Positions 54,843-63,904 of a stretch of 64,000 nt of DNA are shown piece after piece. The stretch is taken from positions 248,001-312,000 of the forward strand of contig CAJMMO010000001.1 in the NCBI GenBank assembly GCA_905214545.1. Direction: 5' to 3'. The number at the start of each line of letters is the position of its first letter. Position 1 is the stretch's first letter. The notes under the pieces are model-generated. The model worked only from the letters and a program-made list of their open reading frames with translations, was not told where the DNA came from and made no database searches. Both the position numbers and the translations under genes were made by a program. The DNA comes from an uncultured bacterium (lineage in GTDB: Bacteria; Bacillota; Bacilli; Lactobacillales; Lactobacillaceae).

Positions 54843-54886
54843 AAAAACTTCGTGAAGAATTAATAAATTACTTCACGAAGTTTTTT
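54843..54886. terminator. Terminator
   Basis: AACTTCGTGAAG-loop-CTTCACGAAGTT with A and T tails, downstream of the hydrolase gene at 54899. Confidence 0.8.
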
Positions 54887-54898
54887 TAGTGCAATTTT

Positions 54899-55906
54899 TT
54901 ACTTCAAGTTTTCCTTAAAGAAGCTTGCAAATTTATCAAATGGGATCTTGTCCATTTGGTCATATAAATCAGTGTGAGTTGCACCTGGTACTTCGACTAA
55001 TTCCTTTGGTTCAGCCAAACGTTCATAAGCTTCTTCAGCCATGTAACGTGAGTGGGCTGCAGCACCGGTAACAATCAATTTTGGTGCACGAATCTTTTCG
55101 ATTCTCTGCTGCAATGGGAAGTTGTAGTAACCCCAAGGACTAGTGGCGTCCCAAATCTTGGCAGAGTTGATGGCCCGTGGGTGATAAGCACGCTTGACAT
55201 AGTAGTTAAAGAATTCGGCAGTGACCGGGTCGGCATCTGCTGGTAATTCGTCTGGGAACAGCTTGTCGGCACGAACCGGCTTGCCATTTTCGTCAAACGG
55301 CAATTCATGGAAACCACCAACTTGCTTACCCTTGTCTACTTCTTCCCAGCGCATTTGTGCTAAGTAGTCTTTTTCCTTTTCACGTTCTTCTTCAGTCTTA
55401 GAGTTGTTCAAGCCCTTCCACATTGAGTCTGACATATCGTACATAACTGAAGTTGCGACCGCCTTAATACGGACATCAATTGAAGCAGCAGTTAAAACGT
55501 GTGAACCTAACCCGCAGATACCTAAAGCACCGATTCTTTCACGATCTACAAACTTTTGCTTACCTAAGAAATCAACAGCTGCAGAGAAGTCTTCAACGAA
55601 GATATCTGGTGAAGCAACATTGCGGCGAGAACCAGAACTTTCACCAGTAGTTGATTGGTCAAAAGCAACTGTCACAAAGCCGCGCTCTGCCAGCGTTTGA
55701 GCATAAAGACCGCTTGCTTGTTCCTTCACTGCACCAAAAGGTCCTGAAATGGCGATAGCCGCATATTTCTTATTTTCTTCGAAATTCTTTGGGAGATAGA
55801 GATGGCCAGCCAAGATAAAGCCATATCTATTTTCGAAGCGGACATTTTGAACTTCGATTGCAGGGTTAATTTTGAACACTCTGGTGTCATTTGCTAATTT
55901 GCTCAT
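54899..55906 (-). CDS. Alpha/beta hydrolase with Cys nucleophile motif
   Basis: 335 aa. The nucleophile elbow reads GALGICGLGSH, with Cys where serine hydrolases have Ser, as in dienelactone-hydrolase/YcjY-like proteins. Other segments are AIAISGPFGAVKEQASGLYAQTLAERGF, FDQSTTGESSG, KLIVTGAAAHSRYMAEEAYERL, and GATHTDLYD (His). No signal peptide. It is cotranscribed with the SDR upstream (15 bases apart). Specific substrate not readable. Confidence 0.82.
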   Translation of the reverse strand: MSKLANDTRVFKINPAIEVQNVRFENRYGFILAGHLYLPKNFEENKKYAAIAISGPFGAVKEQASGLYAQTLAERGFVTVAFDQSTTGESSGSRRNVASPDIFVEDFSAAVDFLGKQKFVDRERIGALGICGLGSHVLTAASIDVRIKAVATSVMYDMSDSMWKGLNNSKTEEEREKEKDYLAQMRWEEVDKGKQVGGFHELPFDENGKPVRADKLFPDELPADADPVTAEFFNYYVKRAYHPRAINSAKIWDATSPWGYYNFPLQQRIEKIRAPKLIVTGAAAHSRYMAEEAYERLAEPKELVEVPGATHTDLYDQMDKIPFDKFASFFKENLK

Positions 55907-55920
55907 TGTAGAATTCCTCT

Positions 55921-56655
55921 CTAAACTGATTGTCCCATAGGGCGAATAATAATTTCATTTACATCAGTGTCTGCTGGCGTATCAATTGCATAAGCTACAG
56001 CTCTAGCAATTTGCTTTGGATCAAGGCCGATTGATTTTTCGGTTTCAATCTCAGCTTCTCTATTCTTAGGATCATTGATCGAATTAAACAATTCAGTATG
56101 AACTGCACCTGGAGAAACAATTGAGGTCTTAATTCCATTTTCGCGCTGTTCTTGACGCAGCCCTTCCATAATTGCACGGACTGCAAATTTCGACCCATTG
56201 TAGACGGCTAAGTTAGGTACGACAACGTGACCAGCTACAGAATCAGTGGCAATAATATGACCGGATTTTTGCTTAACCATTGTTGGCAAAACAGCAGCGA
56301 TTCCGTTTAAAACACCCATGACATTGACATCAAGGATTTGCTGCCACTCTTGTCTTTGTGCTTTGATCAAGGGATTGACTGGCATCACGCCCGCATTGTT
56401 AAACATCACATCAATACGGCCAAATTTATCATTAGCGAAATCAACGACTGATTGAACATCTTCAAAATTGGTTACATCTGCCTTAATCGTGCTGATGCAT
56501 GCTTCTGGCAAACTATCTTTAATTTCATCAAGACGATCTTTTCTTCTCGCAGCCAAAATTAATTTGGCACCTTCACCAGCTAGCAGTTCAGCCGTAGCTT
56601 TACCGATCCCGCTGGATGCGCCCGTAATAATAATCACTTTGCCTTTAAGAGTCAT
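55921..56655 (-). CDS. Short-chain dehydrogenase (SDR)
   Basis: 244 aa: MTLKGKVIIITGASSGIGKATAELL, NNAGVMPVNPLIK, Ser in IATDSVAGHV, YNGSKFAVRA (Tyr-x3-Lys), and VNEIIIRPMGQSV at the end. Length and motifs are complete. It is the intact counterpart of the pseudogene at 44518-45261. It diverges from a LysR gene with an AACTATA inverted repeat in between. Confidence 0.87.
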   Translation of the reverse strand: MTLKGKVIIITGASSGIGKATAELLAGEGAKLILAARRKDRLDEIKDSLPEACISTIKADVTNFEDVQSVVDFANDKFGRIDVMFNNAGVMPVNPLIKAQRQEWQQILDVNVMGVLNGIAAVLPTMVKQKSGHIIATDSVAGHVVVPNLAVYNGSKFAVRAIMEGLRQEQRENGIKTSIVSPGAVHTELFNSINDPKNREAEIETEKSIGLDPKQIARAVAYAIDTPADTDVNEIIIRPMGQSV

Positions 56656-56743
56656 TAAGGTCTCCCCTCTCTTTTGCCTAAGTTCATAATCAACTATAAA
56701 GGGAAGAAGTTTCTATGGGAAATACTTAATATCTTTTCTGTTC

Positions 56744-56760
56744 TATAGTTTTTAACTATA
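56744..56760. promoter_or_regulatory. Candidate LysR operator
   Basis: A perfect inverted repeat TATAGTT-TTT-AACTATA lies in the 192-base divergent region. Another AACTATA occurs at 56692-56698 and a near copy (AACTATC) just before the LysR ATG. Confidence 0.5.
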
Positions 56761-56847
56761 AAAAGTTTTTTGATTTGAAAGTAAGTAAATTGGAAGCGAT
56801 TAATAATTAAACTAAAATATAGCTAATAACTATCTGAGGAGAACATC

Positions 56848-57720
56848 ATGGATCTGAGAGTTTTACGCTATTACTTAGCAGTCTGCCAAGAAAAAAACAT
56901 TACTAAAGCTGCTGAATCGCTGCGAATTGCACAGCCTTCTCTTTCGACTCAAATTAAGGGACTTGAACAAGAATTAGGAGTGACACTTTTTGAACGTGGG
57001 CACCGGCAAATCAAACTTACTGAGGAAGGTTATTTCTTAAGAGACCGCGCACAAGAGTTGGTCAGCATGGCTGATCAGACCGAGCGCATTATCCAAAGTT
57101 CTAAACTAATCACTGGCACTTTGCGGATTGGAGCTGGCCAATCTATCGCCTTGAAGCGAATTATGAAAATCATTGCCAGTATTTCTCAAGAACAACATGA
57201 CGTTAACTTTCAATTTCTCGATGGCAATGCCGACGATATCGAAGCACGCGTCAATGAAGGCAGCCTGGATTTTGGAGTAATTATGGGAGATCGATCTTTG
57301 GAAAACTTTGATAGTTTGATCTTGCCTGAAAGAAACGAGTTTATTGCCTGTTTTAGAAAAGACCACCCCTTGGCAGCTAAAGACAAAATTACGCCAAAAG
57401 ATCTAATCAAGTATCCAATTATTTCTTCAAATCAAACGCTTGTGACTGACAAATTCCATAATTGGTGGGGCAATCTGTATAATCAAGTCAACATTTTGGC
57501 GCAAGGAAATTTGGCGTACAACGCTGCGCTTCTAGCTAGTGAAAGTGACGCTGTGCAAATTACCTATGATCATTTAGTTGATTATGCAGCGCTAGATTTA
57601 ATTACTCGGCCCCTATCACCCAAGGTTACTGATCCCAATATCGTAATTTGGAAGAAAAACGTCCGCCAATCCAATTTGGCAAATCATTTTTTGCAAGAAT
57701 TGCGCAATTCTTTGAATTAA
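56848..57720 (+). CDS. LysR-family transcriptional regulator
   Basis: 290 aa: MDLRVLRYYLAVCQEKNITKAAESLRIAQPSLSTQIKGLE is the HTH, followed by a full LysR effector domain. GAGGAG precedes the ATG. It is divergent from the SDR/hydrolase operon, which it probably regulates. Terminator directly after. Confidence 0.87.
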   Translation: MDLRVLRYYLAVCQEKNITKAAESLRIAQPSLSTQIKGLEQELGVTLFERGHRQIKLTEEGYFLRDRAQELVSMADQTERIIQSSKLITGTLRIGAGQSIALKRIMKIIASISQEQHDVNFQFLDGNADDIEARVNEGSLDFGVIMGDRSLENFDSLILPERNEFIACFRKDHPLAAKDKITPKDLIKYPIISSNQTLVTDKFHNWWGNLYNQVNILAQGNLAYNAALLASESDAVQITYDHLVDYAALDLITRPLSPKVTDPNIVIWKKNVRQSNLANHFLQELRNSLN

Positions 57721-57728
57721 TACCCAAA

Positions 57729-57764
57729 CAAAAAAGACTAATCCATGAGGATTGGTCTTTTTTT
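57729..57764. terminator. Bidirectional terminator
   Basis: AAAAAAGACTAATCC-ATGA-GGATTGGTCTTTTTTT, between the convergent LysR and LPXTG genes. Confidence 0.88.
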
Positions 57765-57778
57765 ATTAACGATTAAAC

Positions 57779-59797
57779 TTAGTTAGTCCGCTTGTCTTTT
57801 TTGAAAAATACCAGGCTTAAGCCGAGGGTCAAAACTGCTAAGACAAGGGATGCAAGGCTTTGCTTAGCGCCGGTTTGCGGTAAAGCGGCTTGCTTTTGGG
57901 CAGCGTTTTGAACGACTGGCGTGCTCTTTTGGGCGGTCTTCTTAACTTGGGCTGGCGCAGGAGTCCGCTTGGTTTGCTGAGTCTTTGGTTCAGCGTTTTG
58001 TTGCGGAGCTTCTGGAGTGTCAGGAGTTTCTGCTGGTGTTTGCGGAGTTTCCGGAGTATTTGGCGCATCCGGAGTGTCAGGATTATTTGGCGTGTCTGGA
58101 GTCTTTGGATCCGGATTTGGCTGCGGTTGCGGGTTTGGATTTGGTTGTGGCTGCGGCTTATCCGGAGTCTTCGGATCTGGTTGCGGCTGCGGCTGTACTT
58201 CAGCTTTAGGCATTACCGTGAAGCGGCTGCCGACTAAACCGGATAAGGAAATAATACCGTTTGCCATGTTTACTAAGTCTTGGACAGTAGGATTCAGTTT
58301 ATCAAAAGCATCAGATGATGGGTTGAATTTTGCAAAGGCCACGCTGTAGCCTGCATTGCTGGTATCTGGCGCGATATCCCATGACCAGTTTTGCGGGTTG
58401 AATAAGTAGCCCTTCAGCGCAGCGAGATCTTGGTCAGACACGTGTTGGTCAGGATCATTATCGCGCAAGATTTCCTTTACAATTGCGTCTTGGTCCATTT
58501 GGTCAACTGGATTGCCGGGTTGGTCGCCAACCGTGTAGGTTTTGTTTTTCCAGGTCGGAACAACGTAACCTTCAATCCGATTGGAGCCCAAGCGATCTTT
58601 ATCCCTTTGAGTAAGTGGAAGCGAAATTTGTGTTTTATCTGGTTTGATAATAACGATTTCTGGATTATTAATAACCTTATGATCAGCACCATACCGCGGC
58701 GCAATCCCCCAAGTCACATTAGTGCCCGCTGGCAAGACTGCCGCGTTGAAGATCAAGTTGGCTGGGTCATTGTCAAAATCTGGATTGTTATAGCTCGAAT
58801 CCATAAAGACAGGAGTTGAATTTGAGGCGATCTCAGAATAATCCGGGCTGGTAGGATCTGCAACCTGGCCCCAAGTAACGGGCTTGTCAGGAGAAATCAG
58901 CTTCACATATTTGTTAATGATTTTGTCTTTGTCTGTAAAAGTAGCCAGACCTGTCGTGTCGGTCGGACTATCAACATAGATTACTGGGTCTGAACCATCG
59001 GCAGGTTTAACTAACGATTGCTTATCGACGATAATGTAGCCCAAACCTTTAACAGTTTGGTCCAGTTCAGTCCCCATACTATTATTGTTTAACAATGAGT
59101 CATCGTAGTTTGGGTTGGCTGGGTCGGTAGCCTTCTGCCCAACCCAGCTGTAAGAAGCAACGACTTTGTTGTTGTCTAAGTCGATGTAAGTAATCCGGTT
59201 TCTGACTTGGTCGTCAGCTTTCTTTTGGCCGGACTTCACATCAACTTTAATTTTAACTGCCAGTTTCTTGGTTTCTGGCTGGCCTTGACCTGGCTCGGGA
59301 TGTGTTTGATAAGTCAAGACTGCTTCGCCGGTGCTTTCACCAGGCTTAGAGGTATCGGGCTTTTTGGTCCAATCCAGATGGGCATCTTGATCAGCAAGTG
59401 ATTGATCGCTATCCAGGTTAACATCATGCAATTGTTGGGGAGTCAGACTGTTAACGTTTAAATAAGGATCTTCCCCAGCGACAACTTCTTGGGCAACCCC
59501 ATTTTGCTCTGCAGTCGTTGGCGTAGTGTCAGTTGCAGCAGGAGTAGTTGCAGCTGGAGTAGTTGCAGCTGGCGCAGCAACAGGCGTCGTGCCGCTAGCA
59601 TTGGCGTCAGTAGTTGAGCTGGAATTTGATGCACTGTCGCTAGGATTTTCAGCATTGACACTAGCAGCAGTTTGCGCGGCAGGCGTTGAGTCTGCAGTTG
59701 CCGCATTAACTACGGGAGCACTCAAGCTGCTCAATAAGATTGCGCCGCAAGTAAAAGCAACTCCCGACACTAAATTCTTTCTACGATTCTGTTTCAT
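57779..59797 (-). CDS. LPXTG-anchored surface protein
   Basis: 672 aa from the ATG at 59797 (AGAGGA upstream). Signal peptide MKQNRRKNLVSGVAFTCGAILLSS..., then a Ser/Thr/Ala-rich region (about 45-110), a unique folded region (about 110-520) with repeated VTWGQVADP / VTWGIAPRYG-like segments, a Pro/Gln/Thr-rich wall spanner (PQPNPNPQPQP and TPDTPNNPDTPDAPNTPE) and the sortase signal LPQTG, hydrophobic helix, KKDKRTN. Likely an adhesin or surface-coat protein; the central region matches no domain I can name. Confidence 0.85.
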   Translation of the reverse strand: MKQNRRKNLVSGVAFTCGAILLSSLSAPVVNAATADSTPAAQTAASVNAENPSDSASNSSSTTDANASGTTPVAAPAATTPAATTPAATDTTPTTAEQNGVAQEVVAGEDPYLNVNSLTPQQLHDVNLDSDQSLADQDAHLDWTKKPDTSKPGESTGEAVLTYQTHPEPGQGQPETKKLAVKIKVDVKSGQKKADDQVRNRITYIDLDNNKVVASYSWVGQKATDPANPNYDDSLLNNNSMGTELDQTVKGLGYIIVDKQSLVKPADGSDPVIYVDSPTDTTGLATFTDKDKIINKYVKLISPDKPVTWGQVADPTSPDYSEIASNSTPVFMDSSYNNPDFDNDPANLIFNAAVLPAGTNVTWGIAPRYGADHKVINNPEIVIIKPDKTQISLPLTQRDKDRLGSNRIEGYVVPTWKNKTYTVGDQPGNPVDQMDQDAIVKEILRDNDPDQHVSDQDLAALKGYLFNPQNWSWDIAPDTSNAGYSVAFAKFNPSSDAFDKLNPTVQDLVNMANGIISLSGLVGSRFTVMPKAEVQPQPQPDPKTPDKPQPQPNPNPQPQPNPDPKTPDTPNNPDTPDAPNTPETPQTPAETPDTPEAPQQNAEPKTQQTKRTPAPAQVKKTAQKSTPVVQNAAQKQAALPQTGAKQSLASLVLAVLTLGLSLVFFKKDKRTN

Positions 59798-60180
59798 CTT
59801 AATTTTTCCTCTCAAGTTTAAGTCGTCAGCATTAATAAATAACACTTTCTATAATTGTAATAACACATTTAAGGCAGTTTGAATATACAAAAGTATAGCT
59901 TTTCTTTACTTTTTGGACGTTTTCACGACAATCTTTAAACGCAATTTAATAACTTGCCGATTTATCATATACGCGATAACCATAGGCGACTGTTGTGTTT
60001 GCTCGACTGACCATAATTTAAATGCAAAAGTTTCAATTTATCGTTTTCTTCTTTTTTAAAAAATATACGAGTCATTCATCCAAACAGTTTAAATAACAAT
60101 TTGCTGCCATCAATAACAAAAAATAACATTTTTTCATTTAAGCGGCACTTCCCTATTTCTTCGTGCCGCTAATTTTTTCC
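59798..60180. other. Intergenic region between the LPXTG gene and the ABC operon
   Basis: AT-rich and without a gene. It should contain the - strand promoter of the LPXTG gene (not resolved). Confidence 0.5.
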
Positions 60181-60237
60181 TTGACTAGTGAGTAAACACT
60201 CACTATACTAACTTGCAAAAGTGAGCGTTTACTCACT
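60181..60237 (+). promoter_or_regulatory. SigA promoter with two TetR-type operators
   Basis: TTGACT (60181-60186) and TATACT (60204-60209) are spaced by 17 bases. The spacer is filled by an inverted repeat AGTGAGT-AAAC-ACTCACT (60187-60204). A second, similar copy AGTGAG-CGTTTA-CTCACT (60220-60237) follows the -10 box. Two copies of one palindrome over the promoter fit repression by the TetR protein encoded in the same operon. Confidence 0.8.
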
Positions 60238-60251
60238 GATTGGAGGCAAAA

Positions 60252-60995
60252 ATGGGAAACGTAATTGATTTACAACACTTAAAAATGGACTTCGGCAAAA
60301 TCTCTGTCCTGCGCGACATCAACCTGCAAGTCCAAACCGGCGAAATCGTCGGCCTCATCGGCCCTTCCGGTGCCGGCAAAACCAGCACCATCAAAGCCAT
60401 GCTGGGCATGGAAAAAGCCAGCGGCGGCTCAGCCCTTGTCTTAGGACACACCATGCCGAACCGCCGTATTCTTGGCCAGATCGGCTACATGGCCCAGTCC
60501 GATGCCCTCTACGACAGCCTGACCTGCGAGCAGAACCTGCAATTCTTCGGCAAGATGAAAGGCGTTCCTAAAAGCAAACTCGCCCAAGAGATCCAGTACG
60601 TCAGCTCCGTCGTCGACCTGACCCCCTACCTGCAGCTGCGCGTCAAAAACTACTCCGGCGGCATGAAGCGGCGCCTGTCCTTAGCCATCGCGCTGTTAGG
60701 CAAACCGAGCCTGCTGGTCTTAGACGAACCGACCGTCGGCATCGACCCTGCCCTGCGCCGGCAGATCTGGCGCGAACTGAGCAAGCTGCGCGACCAAGGC
60801 GTCAGCGTTTTAATCACCACCCACGTCATGGACGAAGCCGAGCGCACCAACAAGGTGGCCTTGCTGTTAGCCGGCAAGATCATCGCCTTTGCCAGTCCGG
60901 CCGAGTTGAAAAAGCAATACCAGGTAGAAACTATCGAAGACGTCTTTTTAAAGGCTGAAAAGGAGGCAGACCATGAGAACACTGGCAATTACTAA
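60252..60995 (+). CDS. ABC transporter ATP-binding protein
   Basis: 247 aa. Walker A GPSGAGKTSTIKA, signature YSGGMKRRLSLA, Walker B LLVLDEPTVGIDP and switch His (TTHVMDEAE). It is the ATPase of an ABC-2 type exporter with the permease that follows (23-base overlap). The ATG at 60252 has GGAGG upstream; an in-frame TTG at 60240 overlaps the operator and is unlikely. Confidence 0.9.
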   Translation: MGNVIDLQHLKMDFGKISVLRDINLQVQTGEIVGLIGPSGAGKTSTIKAMLGMEKASGGSALVLGHTMPNRRILGQIGYMAQSDALYDSLTCEQNLQFFGKMKGVPKSKLAQEIQYVSSVVDLTPYLQLRVKNYSGGMKRRLSLAIALLGKPSLLVLDEPTVGIDPALRRQIWRELSKLRDQGVSVLITTHVMDEAERTNKVALLLAGKIIAFASPAELKKQYQVETIEDVFLKAEKEADHENTGNY

Positions 60996-62088
60996 ACGAG
61001 TTTTAAGAGAAATGATCACGGACAAACGGACCCTGGTCTTGATCTTTGCAGTCCCGATCCTGGTCTTGTGGCTCATGAATGTTATGTTCTCGGCCAACTC
61101 CGACCCCAGCGCCACGATCTACACGGTGGGCGTCAGCCAGACGGTGCGGACCAACATGAAAAAAGTAGACGGTGTTTCCGTCACCCAAACTTCTAATCAA
61201 AAGGCCAAGCGCAAGCTGCACGACCACCAAATTGACGCCGTCATCAAATACGACAAAGACGCCAACAAATACACGGTCACTTACGCCAACACCGACTCCA
61301 GCAAGACGGCTTTGACTAAACAAGCCCTGCGGTCCGCAGTTTCTTCTGCCGAACTCAGCACGATCGTGCAAAAGGCCCAGCAGCTGCAGACCGTCGTCGG
61401 CAAGATCAACCCCAACTTTAAGGCGCAAAAAGCCAAGCCCCAAGCGCCCAAGATCAAGTCCTACTATCAATACGGCGACGCCGACACCAACTTTTTCGCC
61501 AAAATCGTGCCGATCCTGATGGGCTTTTTCGTCTTCTTCTTTGTCTTCCTGATCTCCGGCATGGCCCTGCTGAAAGAACGGACCACCGGCACCCTGGACC
61601 GCCTGCTCGCCACCCCGGTCAAAAGAAGCGAGATCGTCTACGGCTACATGCTCAGCTACGGCCTCTTGTCCATCCTGCAGTCAATCGTGATCGTCTTGAC
61701 GACCATCTACCTGCTCAAGATCGAGGTCGTCGGCAGCATCTTCAACATCATCGTCATCAGCTTCCTATTAGCGCTCGTCGCCCTGGCCTTTGGCTTATTA
61801 ATGTCGACTTTAGCCGAGTCCGAGTTCCAGATGATGCAGTTTATCCCGCTGGTCATCGTGCCGCAGATCTTTTTCTCCGGCATTATCCCGCTCGACACCA
61901 TGGCTCCTTGGGTTCAAAACATCGGCAAAATCCTGCCTTTGACCTACAGCGGCGACGCCATGGTCAAAATCGTGACCGAGGGCGCAAAGCTGACCAGCCT
62001 CGGCGGCGACATCTTAGCCTTGCTGATCTTCTTAGTCGTCCTGTTAAGTCTCAACGTGATTGGCTTAAAACGCTACCGCAAAGTATAA
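60973..62088 (+). CDS. ABC-2 type transporter permease
   Basis: 371 aa. One N-terminal membrane segment (about 17-37), a ~130-residue extracytoplasmic domain, then five membrane segments (about 175-365) with LLATPVKRSEIVYGYMLSYG and IFFSGIIPLDTMAPWVQNIGKILPLTY, typical of the YhgE/DrrB-like drug-export group. RBS AAGGAGG lies inside the ATPase gene. Substrate unknown; with its TetR regulator, drug or bile-type compounds are likely. Confidence 0.88.
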   Translation: MRTLAITKRVLREMITDKRTLVLIFAVPILVLWLMNVMFSANSDPSATIYTVGVSQTVRTNMKKVDGVSVTQTSNQKAKRKLHDHQIDAVIKYDKDANKYTVTYANTDSSKTALTKQALRSAVSSAELSTIVQKAQQLQTVVGKINPNFKAQKAKPQAPKIKSYYQYGDADTNFFAKIVPILMGFFVFFFVFLISGMALLKERTTGTLDRLLATPVKRSEIVYGYMLSYGLLSILQSIVIVLTTIYLLKIEVVGSIFNIIVISFLLALVALAFGLLMSTLAESEFQMMQFIPLVIVPQIFFSGIIPLDTMAPWVQNIGKILPLTYSGDAMVKIVTEGAKLTSLGGDILALLIFLVVLLSLNVIGLKRYRKV

Positions 62089-62112
62089 TTGACTTAAGGA
62101 GACTGCAAAAAC

Positions 62113-62721
62113 ATGGCCAAACTTTTAGTCAATTATGAAAAACAGCTGGCAGATGCCAAAATGCCGGCCGGCAAGAAAAAGGTTCTCACCACGGCCTTGA
62201 AATTGTTCGCCGAAAAAGGCTTCCACGCCACCACCACCGCCCTGATCGCCAAGCGCGCCGGCGTCAGCGAAGGGACCATCTATAAGTACTTTTCGTCAAA
62301 AGACGAACTGCTGTCCAAGCTGCTCCAGCCTATTTTGACAGACATCAAAAACAGCTTCTTCAGCAACTTAGACAAGGAAAAAGACCTGCCGACCCTGGTC
62401 CACTTCATCGTGACCGACCGGATCAGCTTCATCCAAGCCAACTTCGACTTCATCAAGGTCATCTTCCAAGGCATTTTGACTAACGAGCCCGACTACGAGG
62501 ACTACCTCACAGGGCCTGACGGCATCTTAAAAGTACTGGCCGACCTGCAGGCCCGCTACCCGGAAATCAACCAGAATTTATCCCAAACGCAGCTTGCCCG
62601 CATTTTCATGGGACCGATCCTGGTCTACGTTCTTCAAAGCAAGCTCCTAGGCCTGCCAGTAGAAGACAACGACCTGGACTTAATCGAAAAAGAAATCCTG
62701 CTCACTTTGACCGCCAAGTAA
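62113..62721 (+). CDS. TetR-family transcriptional repressor
   Basis: 202 aa. The HTH is GKKKVLTTALKLFAEKGFHATTTALIAKRAGVSEGTIYKYFSSKDEL; the C-terminal ligand domain is variable. As last gene of the operon it probably represses it through the two palindromes at 60187-60204 and 60220-60237, with release when the exported compound binds. Confidence 0.9.
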   Translation: MAKLLVNYEKQLADAKMPAGKKKVLTTALKLFAEKGFHATTTALIAKRAGVSEGTIYKYFSSKDELLSKLLQPILTDIKNSFFSNLDKEKDLPTLVHFIVTDRISFIQANFDFIKVIFQGILTNEPDYEDYLTGPDGILKVLADLQARYPEINQNLSQTQLARIFMGPILVYVLQSKLLGLPVEDNDLDLIEKEILLTLTAK

Positions 62722-62733
62722 AAAACGGCAAAA

Positions 62734-62765
62734 CAAAAAGCCCAATCTTCTGATTGGGCTTTTTG
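62734..62765. terminator. Bidirectional terminator
   Basis: CAAAAAGCCCAATC-TTCT-GATTGGGCTTTTTG, between the convergent tetR and alcohol dehydrogenase genes. Confidence 0.9.
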
Positions 62766-62777
62766 TTTTATCTTAAA

Positions 62778-63812
62778 TTAGTCTGCGATGTGCAGGTAGG
62801 CCTTAATGACCTTGCGGTCAGACATGCCTTGGTAAGCAGCTTGGATGTCATCCAAGTCAAAAGTCTTAGTGAAGACCTTGCCTGGGTTGATCTTGCCATC
62901 CAAAACGGCCTTCAGCAAAACTTCCTTATCGTAGGTCGTAACTGAAGCCGGGCCGCCGGCCAGAGAAACGTTCCGGTAGAAGGTTTGGGTCGGGTCTAAG
63001 TTTGGCGTGTGCGGCAAGCCAACGCGGCCGACAGTTGAGCCTGGGCGGCCGACTTGCAGAGCTTCGGCAGTTGAAGACTCGTTGCCGACACATTCCAGCA
63101 CAGCGTCGGCGCCGCCGTTAGTGACTTCTAACAGCTTCTTGATGCCCTCTTCGCCGCGCTCTGCGACGTTGATCGTTGCACCGAACTCTTTTGCCAAAGC
63201 GGCGCGATCTGGGTGGCGGCTGGTCGAAACGATAGTCGCAGCGCCCAGCAGCTTAGCGGCAATGATGCCGCATTGGCCAACAGCACCGTCGCCTAAAACG
63301 ATGACGGTGTCGCCGGCCTTAACGCCTGCAGTCCGGGCTGCGTGGTAGCCGGTGGCAATGACGTCAGACAGAGTCAAAAGCGACTTCAGCATGCCTTCGG
63401 AGTAGTCGCTAGGCTTGCCTGGGATCTTGACCAGGGCCCATTGGGCGTGCTGGAAGCGGATGTATTCAGCTTGGTTGCCGTTGCTGAAGTTGTCTGAGTG
63501 GTTCATGCAGACGCCGTCAAAGCCTGCTAAGCAAGCCCGGCATTCGCCGCAACCGTGAGTAAACGGAGCGATGACAAAGTCGCCCGGCTTGACGCTGGTG
63601 ATGTCCTTGCCGGCTTCTTCGACAATCCCGATGGCCTCGTGGCCTGAGTTAGCCATGCCGTCTTGCGGCAAGTCGCGGAAGTTCCATAAGTCAGACCCGC
63701 AGACACAGGCACGCAAAACTTTGATGATCACATCGTCGTCTGCCTGCAGAACAGGCTTTTCAGCATCTCTGACTGCCACTTGGCCAGTCTTAACAAAATA
63801 TGCTTCTTTCAT
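62778..63812 (-). CDS. Zinc-dependent alcohol dehydrogenase (MDR family)
   Basis: 344 aa. Catalytic zinc ligands in ACVCGSDLWNF and SGHEAIGIVEE; structural zinc cluster CGECRACLAGFDGVC; NAD(P) loop VIVLGDGAVGQCGIIAAKLLGA. All ligands are present. It is monocistronic. The substrate is not readable; similar lactobacillar enzymes reduce aldehydes or act on butanediol-like alcohols. Confidence 0.88.
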   Translation of the reverse strand: MKEAYFVKTGQVAVRDAEKPVLQADDDVIIKVLRACVCGSDLWNFRDLPQDGMANSGHEAIGIVEEAGKDITSVKPGDFVIAPFTHGCGECRACLAGFDGVCMNHSDNFSNGNQAEYIRFQHAQWALVKIPGKPSDYSEGMLKSLLTLSDVIATGYHAARTAGVKAGDTVIVLGDGAVGQCGIIAAKLLGAATIVSTSRHPDRAALAKEFGATINVAERGEEGIKKLLEVTNGGADAVLECVGNESSTAEALQVGRPGSTVGRVGLPHTPNLDPTQTFYRNVSLAGGPASVTTYDKEVLLKAVLDGKINPGKVFTKTFDLDDIQAAYQGMSDRKVIKAYLHIAD

Positions 63813-63904
63813 GATGTCACTCCTAACGCAGTTCTTATACTTTTACCTCTAATATACTTTCTTTTTATAAAAAGGAAAAATTGCATTTAGTTATACAGTG
63901 CCAT

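Noticed and set aside
58017..58349. Gly/Ser-rich 110-codon frame on the + strand
   Set aside because: It is antisense to the Pro-rich wall-spanner of the LPXTG gene; the composition is a mirror of those codons.
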